Positions 42,842 through 54,539 of a DNA stretch of 64,000 nt are shown here, one piece after another (positions within the stretch are counted from its first letter, which is position 1; each line of letters begins with the position of its first letter). This DNA is from Megaustenia siamemsis. Lineage: Eukaryota > Mollusca > Gastropoda > Stylommatophora > Ariophantidae. The stretch lies in NCBI GenBank assembly GCA_032433765.1, contig JAVIAB010000073.1:54907787-54971786 (forward strand), written 5' to 3'. Made by a program: the position numbers and the translations under genes. The notes under the pieces were generated by a model. That model saw only the letters and a list, made by a program, of their open reading frames with translations, searched no databases and had not been told where the DNA came from.

Positions 42842-43190
42842 CTACAGTTCCAAGGCCTACTTTCCCTCCCTTCCTCCACTAATTTATTCCATATCTAAAC
42901 ATGCACTAAGAATGGGTTATTTGCGTGAAACATTTGATCATAAACGTCAGTTTTCTTACTCCGCAAAAATTATGATACAGGAACAAAAAAATAATCGTAA
43001 ATTTTTTATCAATTTTTTTTTTTTTTGCCCGATAAAATTGTTCTATTATGTACATGAAATGTAATTAGTTTTATTATCTGCGTTTTTGTATTTTTGTTTC
43101 GCCAATTGAAAGGTCAGTGTCAGTCCGTAATTTTACATTGATCGTGGACTAGAAAGTAGCAGACCTCAGCTGGGCTCGTATCAGTCGAGG
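42842..43190. other. no recognisable feature
   Basis: Mixed sequence with a T-run at 43013-43026. No gene could be supported. Confidence 0.45.
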
Positions 43191-43202
43191 GGATAGCGTG
43201 TG

Positions 43203-43209
43203 TTATATA
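43203..43209 (+). promoter_or_regulatory. possible TATA element
   Basis: tatataa about 110 bases before the candidate start codon at 43311. It is plausible for a TATA promoter but unproven. Confidence 0.25.
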
Positions 43210-43234
43210 ACGTTACATATCCTGTCAAGTTTCT

Positions 43235-43321
43235 GCTCCACGTTAGCAAAATTGTTTAAGATTTATTTGGGAAGAAGAAAGCTTTTGGTTGATCCAGAGT
43301 ATTTTTTACCATGCCAGAAAC
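43235..43321 (+). CDS. candidate first exon of an unidentified host gene
   Basis: ATG at 43311-43313 in the context ttttttaccatgcc is followed by CCA GAA AC and a consensus donor gtgagt at 43322. The start of the exon is a guess from the TATA-like element. Joined to the candidate exon at 43809 it gives MPET, then YYVHVLDPSQLSANDK, in frame. The protein was not recognised. Confidence 0.4.
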
Positions 43322-43808
43322 GTGAGTATTGTTACATATTTGTTCGTATTTTAATAACAAAATGCACTCAAAATAAATTGTTAGTGCAGGTTTTCGGACA
43401 TACTATATATATATATATACTTGCAGGAACAAACAAAAGAAATAAATTTGTTATTATGTTATGATAATTAATATTAGTCATGCCGTGATATTAGGAATTG
43501 AATAATTGATTATTAACAATAATTTAGTGATATAATAATAATGAAATAATAATGCTGCTTATGAAATACACTCACATCCAAATGTTAGATCTGTCATGCG
43601 TAAAGTTTTGTCCGCTTGTTATTTAATTTTGCTAGAAAAAGATATAGCACAAATTATCATTAATTATGTATATAGTATATAGCTTTGGTATTAGCATGGG
43701 CATAATCAGTATCATGGCATAGATTATTATGTTAAGACATTTTTACCTTGCATTATGATTATCTGATTATCATTCAATATTATAATGGTGATATTAAGTA
43801 CAGTACAG

Positions 43809-43857
43809 TTATTACGTCCATGTCTTGGACCCGTCTCAACTGTCTGCGAATGACAAG
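43809..43857 (+). CDS. candidate second exon
   Basis: A 49-nt segment between an acceptor (agtacagtacag) and a donor (aag then gtggga). Its frame is open and in phase with the ATG exon at 43311. The polypyrimidine tract is weak. No third exon was found downstream. Confidence 0.35.
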
Positions 43858-44129
43858 GTGGGACTAGAAATACTGGAAAAATTATAAATATATTACCTTA
43901 ATTTTAACTATTTATTTTGGAGTTGCATGTTGTTAATTGTTGTTATATGTGTAATTGTGATTGTTATTTAGCTTCACCATGATTCTTGAAATTGTGAAAT
44001 GTTTTATAATCTATAGATTGATTGAATTCTGTTTAAATTGAAGATTGCAACATATATGCATTATAATATATGTGCATATTTGTGTGCGTTTCGTGGGAGA
44101 GAAATCCCCGCGAGATGACAGGGAGAAAA

Positions 44130-44176
<47 letters not shown>

Positions 44177-44865
44177 TTTAAATCGTAACTGTCCATATGT
44201 AAATCGAATTTACTTGACTGACCACACAGATGGCAGCATTATTTCAAAATTTATGTGACTCCTTGACATCTCCGCCATTGTTGGCCCATGGTGACTGCTA
44301 TTCTTTGTACATTTTCATACCACTACAAAGATAATCTTATAAATATGTTTGGCACATTTGATGTCTTTGAATATCTCCCTCTTTAGCATCTTTATTTTTA
44401 TTGACACATATTTTTGGGTCACTTCACCAATCTTATGGAAACTTTGTGCACCTTCTCTTTTTCTTGATACCTCTTCCCTCTTGGCACATTACGATTCATT
44501 ATCCCTTATCTTTTACACACTTTTCTTTTTCTGGCACATCCAATCTTCATGACACCTTCTGGCCAATAAAATAAAACCATCACCCTTCTTTATTTGCACA
44601 TCTTTCTTCATTTTTAGCAGATACAACATTCTTTTTATCAAATACTTCTATATGATACTTCATGCTTCTGACACTCAATTTGATAAATCAACACGTTTTT
44701 GACATTTAATTATTTCTTTACGTCCACGCTTTTACTAGACCATATCCCCATTTTTGTATGCTCCTCTTAATTTTGTGGTGCCAAATTGTACGTGACTGTC
44801 ATACGGTAACGATATCCCCACCTATCGCATCATATTAGAATACGTTTGAAGGTCATCCCTCCTCC
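43858..44865. other. AT-rich, (GA)n tract, no other feature
   Basis: Contains a (GA)n microsatellite at 44131-44173. The rest shows nothing recognisable; it would be intron or intergenic. Confidence 0.5.
44131..44173. repeat. (GA)n microsatellite
   Basis: About 21 uninterrupted GA units. Confidence 0.97.
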
Positions 44866-44867
44866 CC

Positions 44868-45062
44868 CATCGGCTTCCGGGTTCACCCAGCCTTAAATGT
44901 GTACCGAATTTTTTCAGGGAAAGTAAGCGGCGCGGGCGCAATACCGACCACATTACCCCGAAATCATGTGCCGAAGGTCTGTAAAAATTATGGTCACTAA
45001 CACCATATTCCCTATACGTCACTTGGCGTGATGGTGTTTTGATGGATCTTTAGTTTAGTTTT
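44868..45062 (+). mobile_element. SINE-1, 5'-truncated copy
   Basis: Starts at catcggcttccgggttcacc, after the B box, and ends gtcacttggcgtgatgg then atctttagtttag. It belongs to the ttag-tail subfamily seen at 28941. Confidence 0.85.
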
Positions 45063-45690
45063 TTTTTAACCTCCCAAATAGCACTCTTAAAATAACTGCA
45101 TATTTGACAATAAATGAGCTCACAAAAATGTGATATGCCCCAGTTGTTATGTTTCACGAAATTCGTGTTTATTTTTATTCGTTTATTTATTAGTTTTTCC
45201 TGCACTTTATACATTACTGTGGTAGATGGCGGTGATGTCAAGATTGAAGGATGTGGACTTCCGTTTCCAAGATGGTGGAACGAGGTTCATGTTTTCTCGA
45301 TCGCTGCAGAAAATGCATTTCGGGTCTGACTAATTTCGGTTCTCCAATGCAAATTTATGCGTTTAATTCAATTTTTGTTCTACTTAAAAAATCTAAGACG
45401 ATGAAGCGGAGTCGTGCACACGGCAATATTCCTTTTTGACAAGTCAGGTGTTGTGAAAGCGACCTTCCGCCGTCTAGAGTTGATCTGCGGTTTACTCCAA
45501 CACATTGAGTGCTGTTCAATGGCCATCTTTGTAATTGTTTGACGCAAGTTAATTTACATGTTACAACGCACAATAATGTAGACTGCTCCGCCAAGTCAAC
45601 CGAAGTTTTTTTTCTTTGTGAAATTTTCACCGTGTTTCGTTCGTTGTAGGCTGCATTCACTAGAGTAATCAGGAATCTATTGGCGAAGTC
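45063..45690. other. unassigned sequence
   Basis: A 101-codon minus frame (45355-45660) and a segment with ctt-ccg and caagatgg motifs near 45250-45280 are present. No domain was recognised and no second copy occurs in the window. Confidence 0.4.
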
Positions 45691-45694
45691 ATTG

Positions 45695-46312
45695 TTGTGT
45701 GTGCTGCGTCATCATAATGGCTCATCGTATATCCATAGACCGGTCATACGCTAATCATACGGTTTGTTGTTTGATGTACGACGGGGATAATCCGAGGACT
45801 AACTGTGTTTTAGATGTTCAGATTTGAAGTAAAAAACGATGCCCTAACATCATCAAACGCTATACATTAAAAAAAAAAATATGACGATCATCATTTTCAG
45901 GAGGACGTGAACTTCCGGTCTATATGGTGGATAATCAGAAAACATTGAAGGCTATGTATGAAAAGTGTTCCTTGTTGCAGTTTCCTCATATTCCAAGCCT
46001 TGTTGCAGGAGCTACTGAATTAAATGCTCTGTGCACACCGTGTGCCTCATCCGTTTTGATCATGTTTCGACATTCCAATTGTTTACGATGAATGATGATA
46101 TCGTATGACAAGGAACAGTTGGCTGTGTTTACTTTCTGAGCGGTTTCGCCTTTGTCTTTTATCTTATGCTGGGACTGCTATGATGGGGACTGCAGTTACC
46201 TTTCTTTGTTTGGGAGATGAGTTAGTAATTCAGATGATTCCACTTGCTCGGGCGGTCGAACACTTATGGAATTTAATTCGTCTGCAGTGATACCGGGGCC
46301 TTCCTTAACCAT
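45695..46312 (+). mobile_element. Repeat U, second long copy
   Basis: Homologous to 27278-28005 throughout: gctgcgtcatcataatggct, gacgatcatcattttcagga, ggacgtgaacttccggtc, gtgttcactttctg-like and ggccttccttaacc. It lacks about 100 bases present in the first copy. No target duplication is evident. Confidence 0.75.
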
Positions 46313-47510
46313 AACCGCTAGAAATGAATACCTCGTTTTGAAAATATAATAGTAAACATTCTTGCACATTCTATTATGCAAACAGTTGAATTGCTAAGTG
46401 TAACTGGTTGTGAACAATATAGGCTTACAGTTGTAACGTGAGATAAGAAATCCCGCCAGTCTTAAATAGAATGTTGGGTAACACAATTCGCAACTTGATT
46501 TTGCTGATATGGAAACTCTGTCTGCAGTCCGCCCGCCTGTCTGTTTCGCTGCCAGCATTCCATCGATCTATCACACCATTTTCTTTCAGCTTCATTTTCC
46601 CACTCTCTGTTTACATGTCTCTCTTATTTTCAACGTCTCATTCTATCTCTCTGGCTCTCTCTCCTTCTCTCCTCCGGACTTTACCTCAAGTAATCATGTA
46701 TATAAAAATGGCGCAACACACGCGACGCACACACACAACGTATACACATTCAATGTGTTACACACTGCGCTCCATGCCAGAATGTTTTTTTTTAAATACA
46801 TTATACTGTGATAGAGACAGGTATAACCTTTCTTTGTTGCATTCTCTCTGTTCATAGACGCTGCTATAATTGGATCGTTGAATGATCAGCTGCGCTGTCT
46901 TTCTATAATGTGAATATTGATTTGTTGTTATTTGATCTTCTTCGTAGTTCTGTATTTATATTTCCAATTTTTCTATTCTCAAATAGATCTTCATGTCTTC
47001 TAAATGCAATAGAAACCTATGTTAGAGTATGTGTGTATTTGAAACGTCACTCTGTAACAGTTCAAAGGTCATATTTTATATATATATGTTGATAGCGTGT
47101 TAGCATCCATTTTCCTTTTAGGAGGTGAGTGTTAACTGTTATTGTCTTGGTTAAATCCGGCATTAAAGACAGTCTGTTCTCCAGCTTTGTTTATATTTTT
47201 CTTTTCACTTTATTTTCGCCATGAATCCTTATCGGATATTTTTGACTTCTTCTTTCTTTTTGTTTCGTTAAGCTTCTTATTCTTCGTCCACTCTTATATA
47301 ATCACACAAATATTTCTCACATATTGTTGGATGCTTGCTGCAAAGTTTACGATCGCCTTAAATTTCATCTCTCGCGCTAGTTTTGAGAAGGTAATGTCAA
47401 TACTCTTGTTGCTTTTATGTTCTAGAGTTAAAACTTAACTTTTTACATAAATGTACTAGAGTTAACAAGTATGACGATTTCAAACATTGAGTAGCAGCGG
47501 TATCGCACTA
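46313..47510. other. unassigned AT- and pyrimidine-rich sequence
   Basis: Several frames of 60-128 codons exist on the plus strand but are serine- and phenylalanine-rich products of pyrimidine-rich DNA, without domains. Confidence 0.45.
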
Positions 47511-47514
47511 GTAA

Positions 47515-47650
47515 AGGGGTCAAGGCATAAATACACATATAAATGCCTAAAAATGCGAAGCTGCTGTATAGCTGCTGGTAAATGCGAAATGAAAAAAGGG
47601 AAAACAAATGGTATTGTTACAGTGATACATAAGTGATGGAAAACACACAA
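47515..47650 (-). mobile_element. Penelope-like 3' terminal fragment
   Basis: The reverse complement contains caataccatttgttttccc, catttcgcatttaccagc, cagcttcgcatttttaggca and tttatgcc. It parallels the terminal part of PLE1 (15700-15807) and PLE2 (41235-41335): taccat, a T-rich stretch, gcagcttcgcattttta, and cattt repeats. Confidence 0.6.
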
Positions 47651-47929
47651 TCGAACTTTGCAGTTTTTTCTCTTCAGTTTGCCACAGCTGCTGTTGTTTC
47701 CTAGTGTTCATCATATTCCATCAGTCCATCTTTTCCGTTTTCGTCACTTGGGTCCGGGTTCTCGAAGCGTTTGTTGAAGGCTCATTGTGTCGTATTTTGA
47801 TTTTTGTGTATTATCAAACAACCATCTATTGTTTCTGTATGTATTCAAATTCATAATTTCTGATCTTATCTTTCAGACTGTTTCCTGCCATGCGTCTAGC
47901 ACATTTTATTTTTGAAGTAGTTATTTTTC

Positions 47930-48330
47930 TTGTTGTGCTTCAGTCTGGTGTCCACGTCTGCACTAGTAGCACAACGTTGGAATGAACATTTTGTTGTGGA
48001 GTGCCTGTTTGCCTTTAGAGCTATTTCCTTGTTGGACATCACTGGTGAGAGTTGTCCGAGGATTGAGCAAGTTTTTTTTATTTTTGCATTTGAGTCTTTC
48101 TGCTGCTTGTAAATTCTCGTTTGTCACTAAACTTCCTAGGTATTTAAATTCCTCTACTCGTTCTAATTGCCTGCCGACTATCGCTATGATGATGTTCTGC
48201 TTTTCTTTTGCAATGTTTATAACTATAATCTCGTTGGTGTTTATTTTCATGATGTTAGGCTACCTGTATTGTTAAATCTTTTTATATGTTCTTGTAGGTC
48301 TTATATTTTTCCTTGAATTAACTTATCATC
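47930..48330 (-). mobile_element. LINE-E-like fragment
   Basis: The minus frame 48250-47963 encodes MKINTNEIIVINIAKEKQNI, LERVEEFKYLGSLVTNEN and KMFIPTLCY, paralleling MKINTAKTEAIRI, VEEFKYLGAMFTEDG and IFIPTLCY of LINE-E. Confidence 0.72.
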
Positions 48331-50784
48331 TACCAATATAAGATGAAAGTTAAAAAAATAGACTGTATACAAGTGTCATGAAGCAATATAACGTGTAAAA
48401 TTATTATAGTTATTACAAAATTGTAATAGTAACCATCTTTATGGAAGAATTTCATAGTACCATCGTGTTCATGAAAATAAATGGAGTTGTTTTGTGTGTG
48501 TGTGTGTGTGTTTGTTCTTGCTTAATAGAACACAGTCTGTGCTGCTCGCTGTTTTAATTGATACTGAAGAGTTTTAAATCACTTATATCCAATCATGTTT
48601 CTTTTGTAGCTACTTCTACGGTTATTCTTTTGTGACAGATTTATACATCGTTCTCCTTTGTTCTCATATTTAGATAATTCTGAAAAAAAATGTTGCAATT
48701 ATCTTCATGTTCTTATCATTTCTATACAATGTTTTGTAGATAGGGATTGGGTGCTGTCACGCAATACTAATTTTTGCTAATGTCTCAAGAACGTCTGGCA
48801 ATCAGCTAAATAGCATTGAGTCTGCACCACGTGTGCGTGTATACATCTGTTTTATCATTTCTGTACCTGTTGTGCAAATAACATCTCACTTTGTTGTGTG
48901 TAGCATGTTCATGGTCTTAAAATGGTGGCTTGATCATGCTGAAACATTTTTCAATAGCAGTCGTGTTCTTGCTGACATTTATTATTGAGAATGACTTATA
49001 TAGTTGATTTGGTCACCCATATGGTATTCTAAATTGTTATAAGAGATGTTTACATGCTTTTGCGATCGACTCTGCTCCTAAAACATTAAACAAACTTAGG
49101 TTGTTAGGAGTGGGCGCTGGACCAATATAAAAACGTCGCGTTAATAGAACTAGCCTGACAGATAGTTACAGAAACTGAATAAACTGATATAACATTTTTT
49201 ATTAGCATGCGTCAGAGTGTTTCTCTAGTTACATGAACATTTTTATGCATTACACACACACCTTTTACAAAAAACTATAACTTTCGACCAAACTTTACAT
49301 CATATTAAAATAGATTTAGGTTATACATTAAATGGTTTTCAATGAATGACTGAAGAAATTAGTAGAACCATAACACATGGACAGTTATGCTACACTGAAA
49401 GTAACAAGCCAGCAATAATGTTTTTGGAAAAATTTTAGGAACCTATTCAAATGCTTGCTCAATACTTGCCTTAATTTATGTCTCTTCTAACAAGTTTCAA
49501 CTATCACGAGGATGCGTATTTGCAAACCAATATCTAGTTTTACTTGAGGAAATGAAGCAATCAAACGCATATCAATTGATTCATCGTCTCTATTAGTAAC
49601 ACAAAACCTCAACGGCAGCAAAGACAGTTTTCAACTTAATACAAAATCGGCTTTACACTTTATTTGACCCTGGGTGAGCTAGACGATTCAAATTATTTTA
49701 CAAGCGAACAGGTCGGGGTGGGTGGGGGTGTGTGGGGGGGGTGTTTAAATGGGGAAGAAGTTCTTTTCCGTTCCTGTAAAAACTTCGACATTGACAGAAC
49801 ACCTCCAGCTAAAAAGAGAAAGTTATATAAGAATACGTACCATGGTCTAAATTCACGATTTCCCTTAGTCATTGTTATATGTACTGTAAATGTTGACTCA
49901 TATTCGTAGACATTGGCAGGTGGTATGTTCGTTGTTCAGATTAACTCTTGAGAACTTTCAATACGTCATCGGAAATATAAATCCCACCCATCCCCCCTTT
50001 TTCAATGCTTACTCTAGTATTTCCTCTTGTTAGAGTTACTTTAGAGTTTGTTGTAAACTCCTTTCTTTCACGTCCTCACCTGTACTTTTTCCCCCCACAT
50101 TTGTCGTTATATTTTTTTTAATTGTTTCCTTTACCGCAAAGCACAACTTGTTGCAACTTTTGACACAGTAAAAGTCAAATGCTGCGAATAAATTAAATGC
50201 AAAAACCCTTCCCCTACCTTACCTTTGCAACGAATAAAGTGGTAAAAAGGATGAAACAATCAATACAAGTTACAATTAAAGTTAGTTGTTTTAGGATAAT
50301 TTATAGTTATTTTAACGTATAGACTAGATAACTCACGACAATATCCTACATTGTGGGAAACAAGCTACTACAAAATTAATTATTTTGATGTTACAGAAAA
50401 GTATCAAAATACCGTTTATTAGCACATCATTTATATTTTCTAAACACAATTTATTTCTATAAATTTGTGTTTTCCTCCAACATTGTTCTTCTTGTTATCT
50501 TTAGTTAACTTTCCACAGTTCAAGTAGGGCATTTAATAGTCGAACGTAGTAGGAAGACATATCTCATAAGCGTGGAGCTTTAGACAGACGAATCCCAGGG
50601 CGCTTGCCAAGATGTAACGATATTGGATATTGTTTTTGTCTGCAAATAAATCTTTGCTCTGTCATTGGACCTGCGAAGTTGTATTGTCATATATAATTGG
50701 AAACAGTGAAAGAAACTTATGAAGTCTCAGACACAGCTGACATCTTCGGAACTAAACACAGAGTTTTCTCTGAAAGCCATACCC
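48331..50784. other. AT-rich sequence without a supported gene
   Basis: About 2.4 kb. Contains a (GT)n run near 48496-48512 and G-rich runs near 49715-49742. An 81-codon frame at 49664-49909 has no recognisable domain. Confidence 0.45.
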
Positions 50785-52850
50785 ATTGGAAAAGACAAAG
50801 AGTGGGGGGGGGGGGGCATGTTACACGTTAAAGCACGTAAAATCGTACATATATCTGGACAGTAATATAGTCAAGGAGGGAGAAACAAAGAATGACACAC
50901 AAATAAGGAAACCAAAAGCAAGAGGAGCATTCGTTGCACTAAGAAACATCATCATTATCAAGTACCAGGCCTGCTGGCGTAGGTGATCATGTTTCTCCAC
51001 AACTTTCGATCTCGATGGTTATTTATCTTTTCTGTTGTTGACATTCTGCAAAGCCATTCTCTTAAGCTGTCTCGTATATTGTCTCTATCTCTTCGTCCCT
51101 CAATTTTCCCAGTTGTTACAATATATTTCAGCTGTTCTATTCTCATTACATGGCCAATAAATGATGATTTTTTTCTTCCTAATATTGGAAATTAACTATC
51201 TTTTTGCTTTGGCCTCTTTCAGAACGTTTTCATTACACTTCTTAGCTGTCTATGGTATTCTCAATATTCTTCTGTAAAACCACATTTCTACAGACTCCAA
51301 TGATTTTCTTGACTGTTGTCCTGTTGTTCATGATTCACATCTATATGTTAAGACTGTCTCTACATAACATTTAAGAACTCTTTTTCTTGTTTATGTTGTC
51401 AAAAATGGATTTCATAGTATCTTCCTCATTTTTTGGAAAGCTACTTTTTCCTGAGCCATTCTGCATCTCACCTCTTTTGTACATCTTCCGTCTGAGGTTA
51501 ACAAAGTTCCCAATTATTTAAATTCATTTACCTGTTTTAATGATGTTCCACTTGTCTTTATTTGCACTGAGGTGATGTCATTTTCTTTGTTGTTACCATT
51601 ACTTCTGTCTTTTTGCTATCAAGGCTGAGTCCTTTATTTTTGCTTTCTTTCACTATAATGTCCAACATTTCTTGTAACTCATTTTCACTCTTAGCAATTA
51701 AGACTGTATCATCAGCATGCCTTAGATTATTTGTATTATGACCTCCGATTGTTATTCCATGCATGCCCTTTATGGATCTTAAAATAATATAACTATACAT
51801 ATTAAACAAATCTGGTGACAGGACACAACCTTGTCTAACGCCCTGTTTAATTTTTGAAACATTCCCAATCGGTTTCCAGTTCTTATGGCGGCTGTTTGTT
51901 GCCAGAAGATGTTCTTTATTATTCTTAGATCTTTGCTGTCTACGTTTATGATTTCTACAATTTTGATTATTTCTTGATGCTTTACTTTGTCAAATGCTTT
52001 GGTATACTCTAAGAAACATAGGTATAGATCTGCTTTCACCTCTATTTCTATTTCTACTAAAGATCTTATGATGTATATGGCATTGCTCGTTCCTTTATCT
52101 CTAACAAAACCACACTGTTCATCACTAATTTCTGGACAATTTTGTTTCGCACTCTTCGCGTGATGATTTTTAGTAATATCTTAGTCATGCCACTCATAAG
52201 GCTTATTGTGCGATGATCATCGCATTCAATCGCACCAGATTTCTTTGGTAGGGCTATGAATATTGATTTAAGCAGGTCAATAGAAAACATATCAAACAAC
52301 ATGTTATCATGTAACATGTATCCAACATGTCTAGGAAACATACGGAAATCGAAAGAAATTAGGTTAAATATAAAAATAAAAATTGTCAAATCCAATGTTA
52401 AGTCAGTTTTATTATATGGCTGTGAAACATGGAGAACAAAAACAAAATGACAATCATGAAGATACAGACCTTCATTAATGGATTCTTGCGAAGAATAAAA
52501 GGATGGAAATGGCAGGACAAAATCACTAACATAGAATTATGGAGAAGTATCAGTTAAATACCAGTGGATAAAGAGGTGCAACGAAGAAGATGGCGCTGAA
52601 TAGGACACCCAGTGCGGAAGCCAACTGAGAGTATAACTCTATAGGCCCTTTTTTTTTGAATCTCCAAGGAAAATACAAAGAGGAAGTGCAAAATATTCTT
52701 CAAGAAGACAGATGGAAGCAGAGTTGAAGATGATGGGGAAGACATACGTCTTAAAAGAATGGCAAGACGTAGAAGGGGCTGAATAGTGTTTGTTGAAAAA
52801 CTATACTCCACAGGGCTCTGAAAGGTAGAAGAAGAATCAACCCAGTTAAG
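50785..52850 (+). mobile_element. LINE-F copy interrupted by LINE-A
   Basis: The left part (to 50949) encodes HVKSYIYLDSNIVKEGETKN then DTQIRKPKARGAFVALRN. The right part (from 52331) resumes with LGNIRKSKEIRLNIKIKIVK, SNVKSVLLYGCETWRTKTK, FLRRIKGWKWQDKITNIELW and, after frameshifts, ISKENTKRKCK-type codons. LINE-A occupies 50950-52330. A G-run is present at 50802-50817. Confidence 0.82.
50939..52341 (-). mobile_element. LINE-A, 1.38-kb copy with reverse transcriptase, inside LINE-F
   Basis: The longest LINE-A copy. Minus-strand blocks in order: KSIFIALPKKSGAIECDDHR, TISLMSGMTKILLKIITRR, LYLCFLEYTKAFDKVKHQEI (catalytic Asp), a VVSCHQICL-type block, LRHADDTVLIAKSENELQEM (ADD catalytic pair), then LDSKKTEVMVTTKKMTSPQC. 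The C-terminus QLKYIVTTGKIEGRRDRDNI and MITYASRPGT follows. The flanks ctaagaaacat (50939-50949) and ctaggaaacat (52331-52341) differ at one base. Several frameshifts make it inactive. Confidence 0.9.
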
Positions 52851-53188
52851 ATAAAATAAAAGAGGCTTGCTGAATTGATGATGGTAATAAACAGTGATGA
52901 GACTGCTGTTACCTATCTTCATATATACAATGATTTTGACAATTAAGTTTATCACTTAATTCTACAACGACTTTATATCTTCATAAACTTTTGCTTGTTT
53001 AGTAAAGTTTATCACGTCATTCTACAATCGACTCTAAACGCAATTGGTCATCTATTGTATCTACTCTTAAATTAATCTCTCCCCCCCCCCCCCCAAAAAA
53101 AAAAAAAATTCCTTATATCTCCTACACAGAAAACATGGAAGTAATGATATGAGGTTCATTTGTCCGTGTCAATTATTCTTATAATCTT
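52851..53188. other. no gene; poly-C/poly-A run
   Basis: Contains 13 or more C followed by about 14 A at 53080-53107. Nothing else could be supported. Confidence 0.5.
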
Positions 53189-53468
53189 CATAGACACAGC
53201 TTAAAAAAAAGTAAAGTACCCCCGTCACGTCAAGTGGCGTATAGGGAAATATAGTGCTAGTAACCTTATATTTTACAGACCTTCAGCACATGATTTTTGG
53301 GTTATGTGGTCAGTATTACGCCCGTGCTGCTTTACTTTCCCAGAAAAAAAATCCGGTACCCATTTAAGGCTGGTGAACCCGGAGCCGTCGGTTGGGATCG
53401 AACCCTACCCCTTGTCCTTTGTAGTCCAGTTCACTAACTGAGCTATCGCGGCTCCATAGACACAGCTT
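53189..53468 (-). mobile_element. SINE-1 with perfect 13-14 bp target duplication
   Basis: Full-length on the minus strand, with a 3-bp deletion in the A-box region (agctcagttagtg instead of agctcagtggttagtg). The flanks catagacacagctt at 53189-53202 and 53455-53468 are identical; the first c may belong to the element. It has an A-rich start after the tail-side duplication. Confidence 0.93.
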
Positions 53469-53949
53469 GGGTATTCTCTATTGTCTTCCTTTTTTTTTCC
53501 CACAAACCGAAGCAGCGAGCCAGTGACCGTTGCACATTGCGACTTTTTTTTTAAAGCAAGAACACGGTTTCTATAGTTTTCGCGGTCAACAATCTTTCCT
53601 CGCAGGATGCCCAGTTTCTGACCCACACTAATCTCTCTATTTTTACTGTCCTCAGTAATGTCTTTCCTTAATTTACATCTATTTCATTTTCCTTCCCAAA
53701 CCCACTGCTTGGTAGCTCAGGTGATTGTTTCTAGATCTCCTCTGAGTCCACGACTCATCCATCCAGCTCCAGCTTTCTGTATGTTATCTCTGTGTACGTA
53801 TGTTAAGCTGGTTTTAGGCTTTTCAGTGGTCACTTTTTATAACTCTTCTCATTCTTGTTCCCAAAGTAGTCTAACCTGGAGTGGGCCTGTGTTCTATCAT
53901 TATCTTTCCTCAATATTGCACATTAATTCCTAAGCATCCTCTACATTCC
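53469..53949. other. no recognisable feature
   Basis: Short frames on both strands without domains. Confidence 0.45.
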
Positions 53950-54185
53950 AGCTCAGTGGTTAGTGAACTGGGCCACAAAGGACAAGAGGTCGGGTTCGAC
54001 CCTGATCGACGGCTTCCAGGTCCACCCAGCCTTTAATGGGTACAGGATTTTTTTGGGGAATGTAAAACGGCACGGGCGTAATACCGACCACATTACCAAT
54101 AAAATTATATGCTGAAGGTCTGTGAATATTATGGGCATTAACACCATATTCCCTATACGGCACTTTGCGTGACGGGGCTATTTAC
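53950..54185 (+). mobile_element. SINE-1, diverged copy
   Basis: It starts at agctcagtggttagtgaact, with B box cgggttcgaccctg, then gtccacccagcctttaatgg and gcactttgcgtgacggggct, ending atttacttactttta. The 5' end lacks ggagccgcgat. It shares the gacggggct end with the copies at 28941. Confidence 0.85.
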
Positions 54186-54539
54186 TTACTTTTACTTATT
54201 ATCTACTTTCTCGCATAGAACATACAGGAATACGAAAAAAAGAAATGCCTGAAATAAGACATTAACCTTGACTGGATTGAAATAGAAAAATTGTCAAAGA
54301 ATAAGAATGAATGTTGAGGCCTTGGATGTAGAGGCCATGGATGTAGAAACCTAGGCCTGTATCAACCAAATAGGGCCTGATTGGTTTTGATTTGATTAAT
54401 TCGTTCATCTAATATATTTCTAATTTAATTTAGTTTAGTCGACAGGGTATTCTCATTGGACAACAGACAAATCCAAAAGCGCTCAGATCTCCGTCCAAGT
54501 ACATCCCTCAGTGCAGCGACTAACGACGACGTATCCTGT
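54186..54539. other. no recognisable feature
   Basis: AT-rich sequence before the LINE-I 3' end. Confidence 0.45.

Noticed and set aside
46471..46857. 128-codon frame as a gene
   Set aside because: Low-complexity S/L/F-rich product of pyrimidine-rich DNA; no domain, no splice support.
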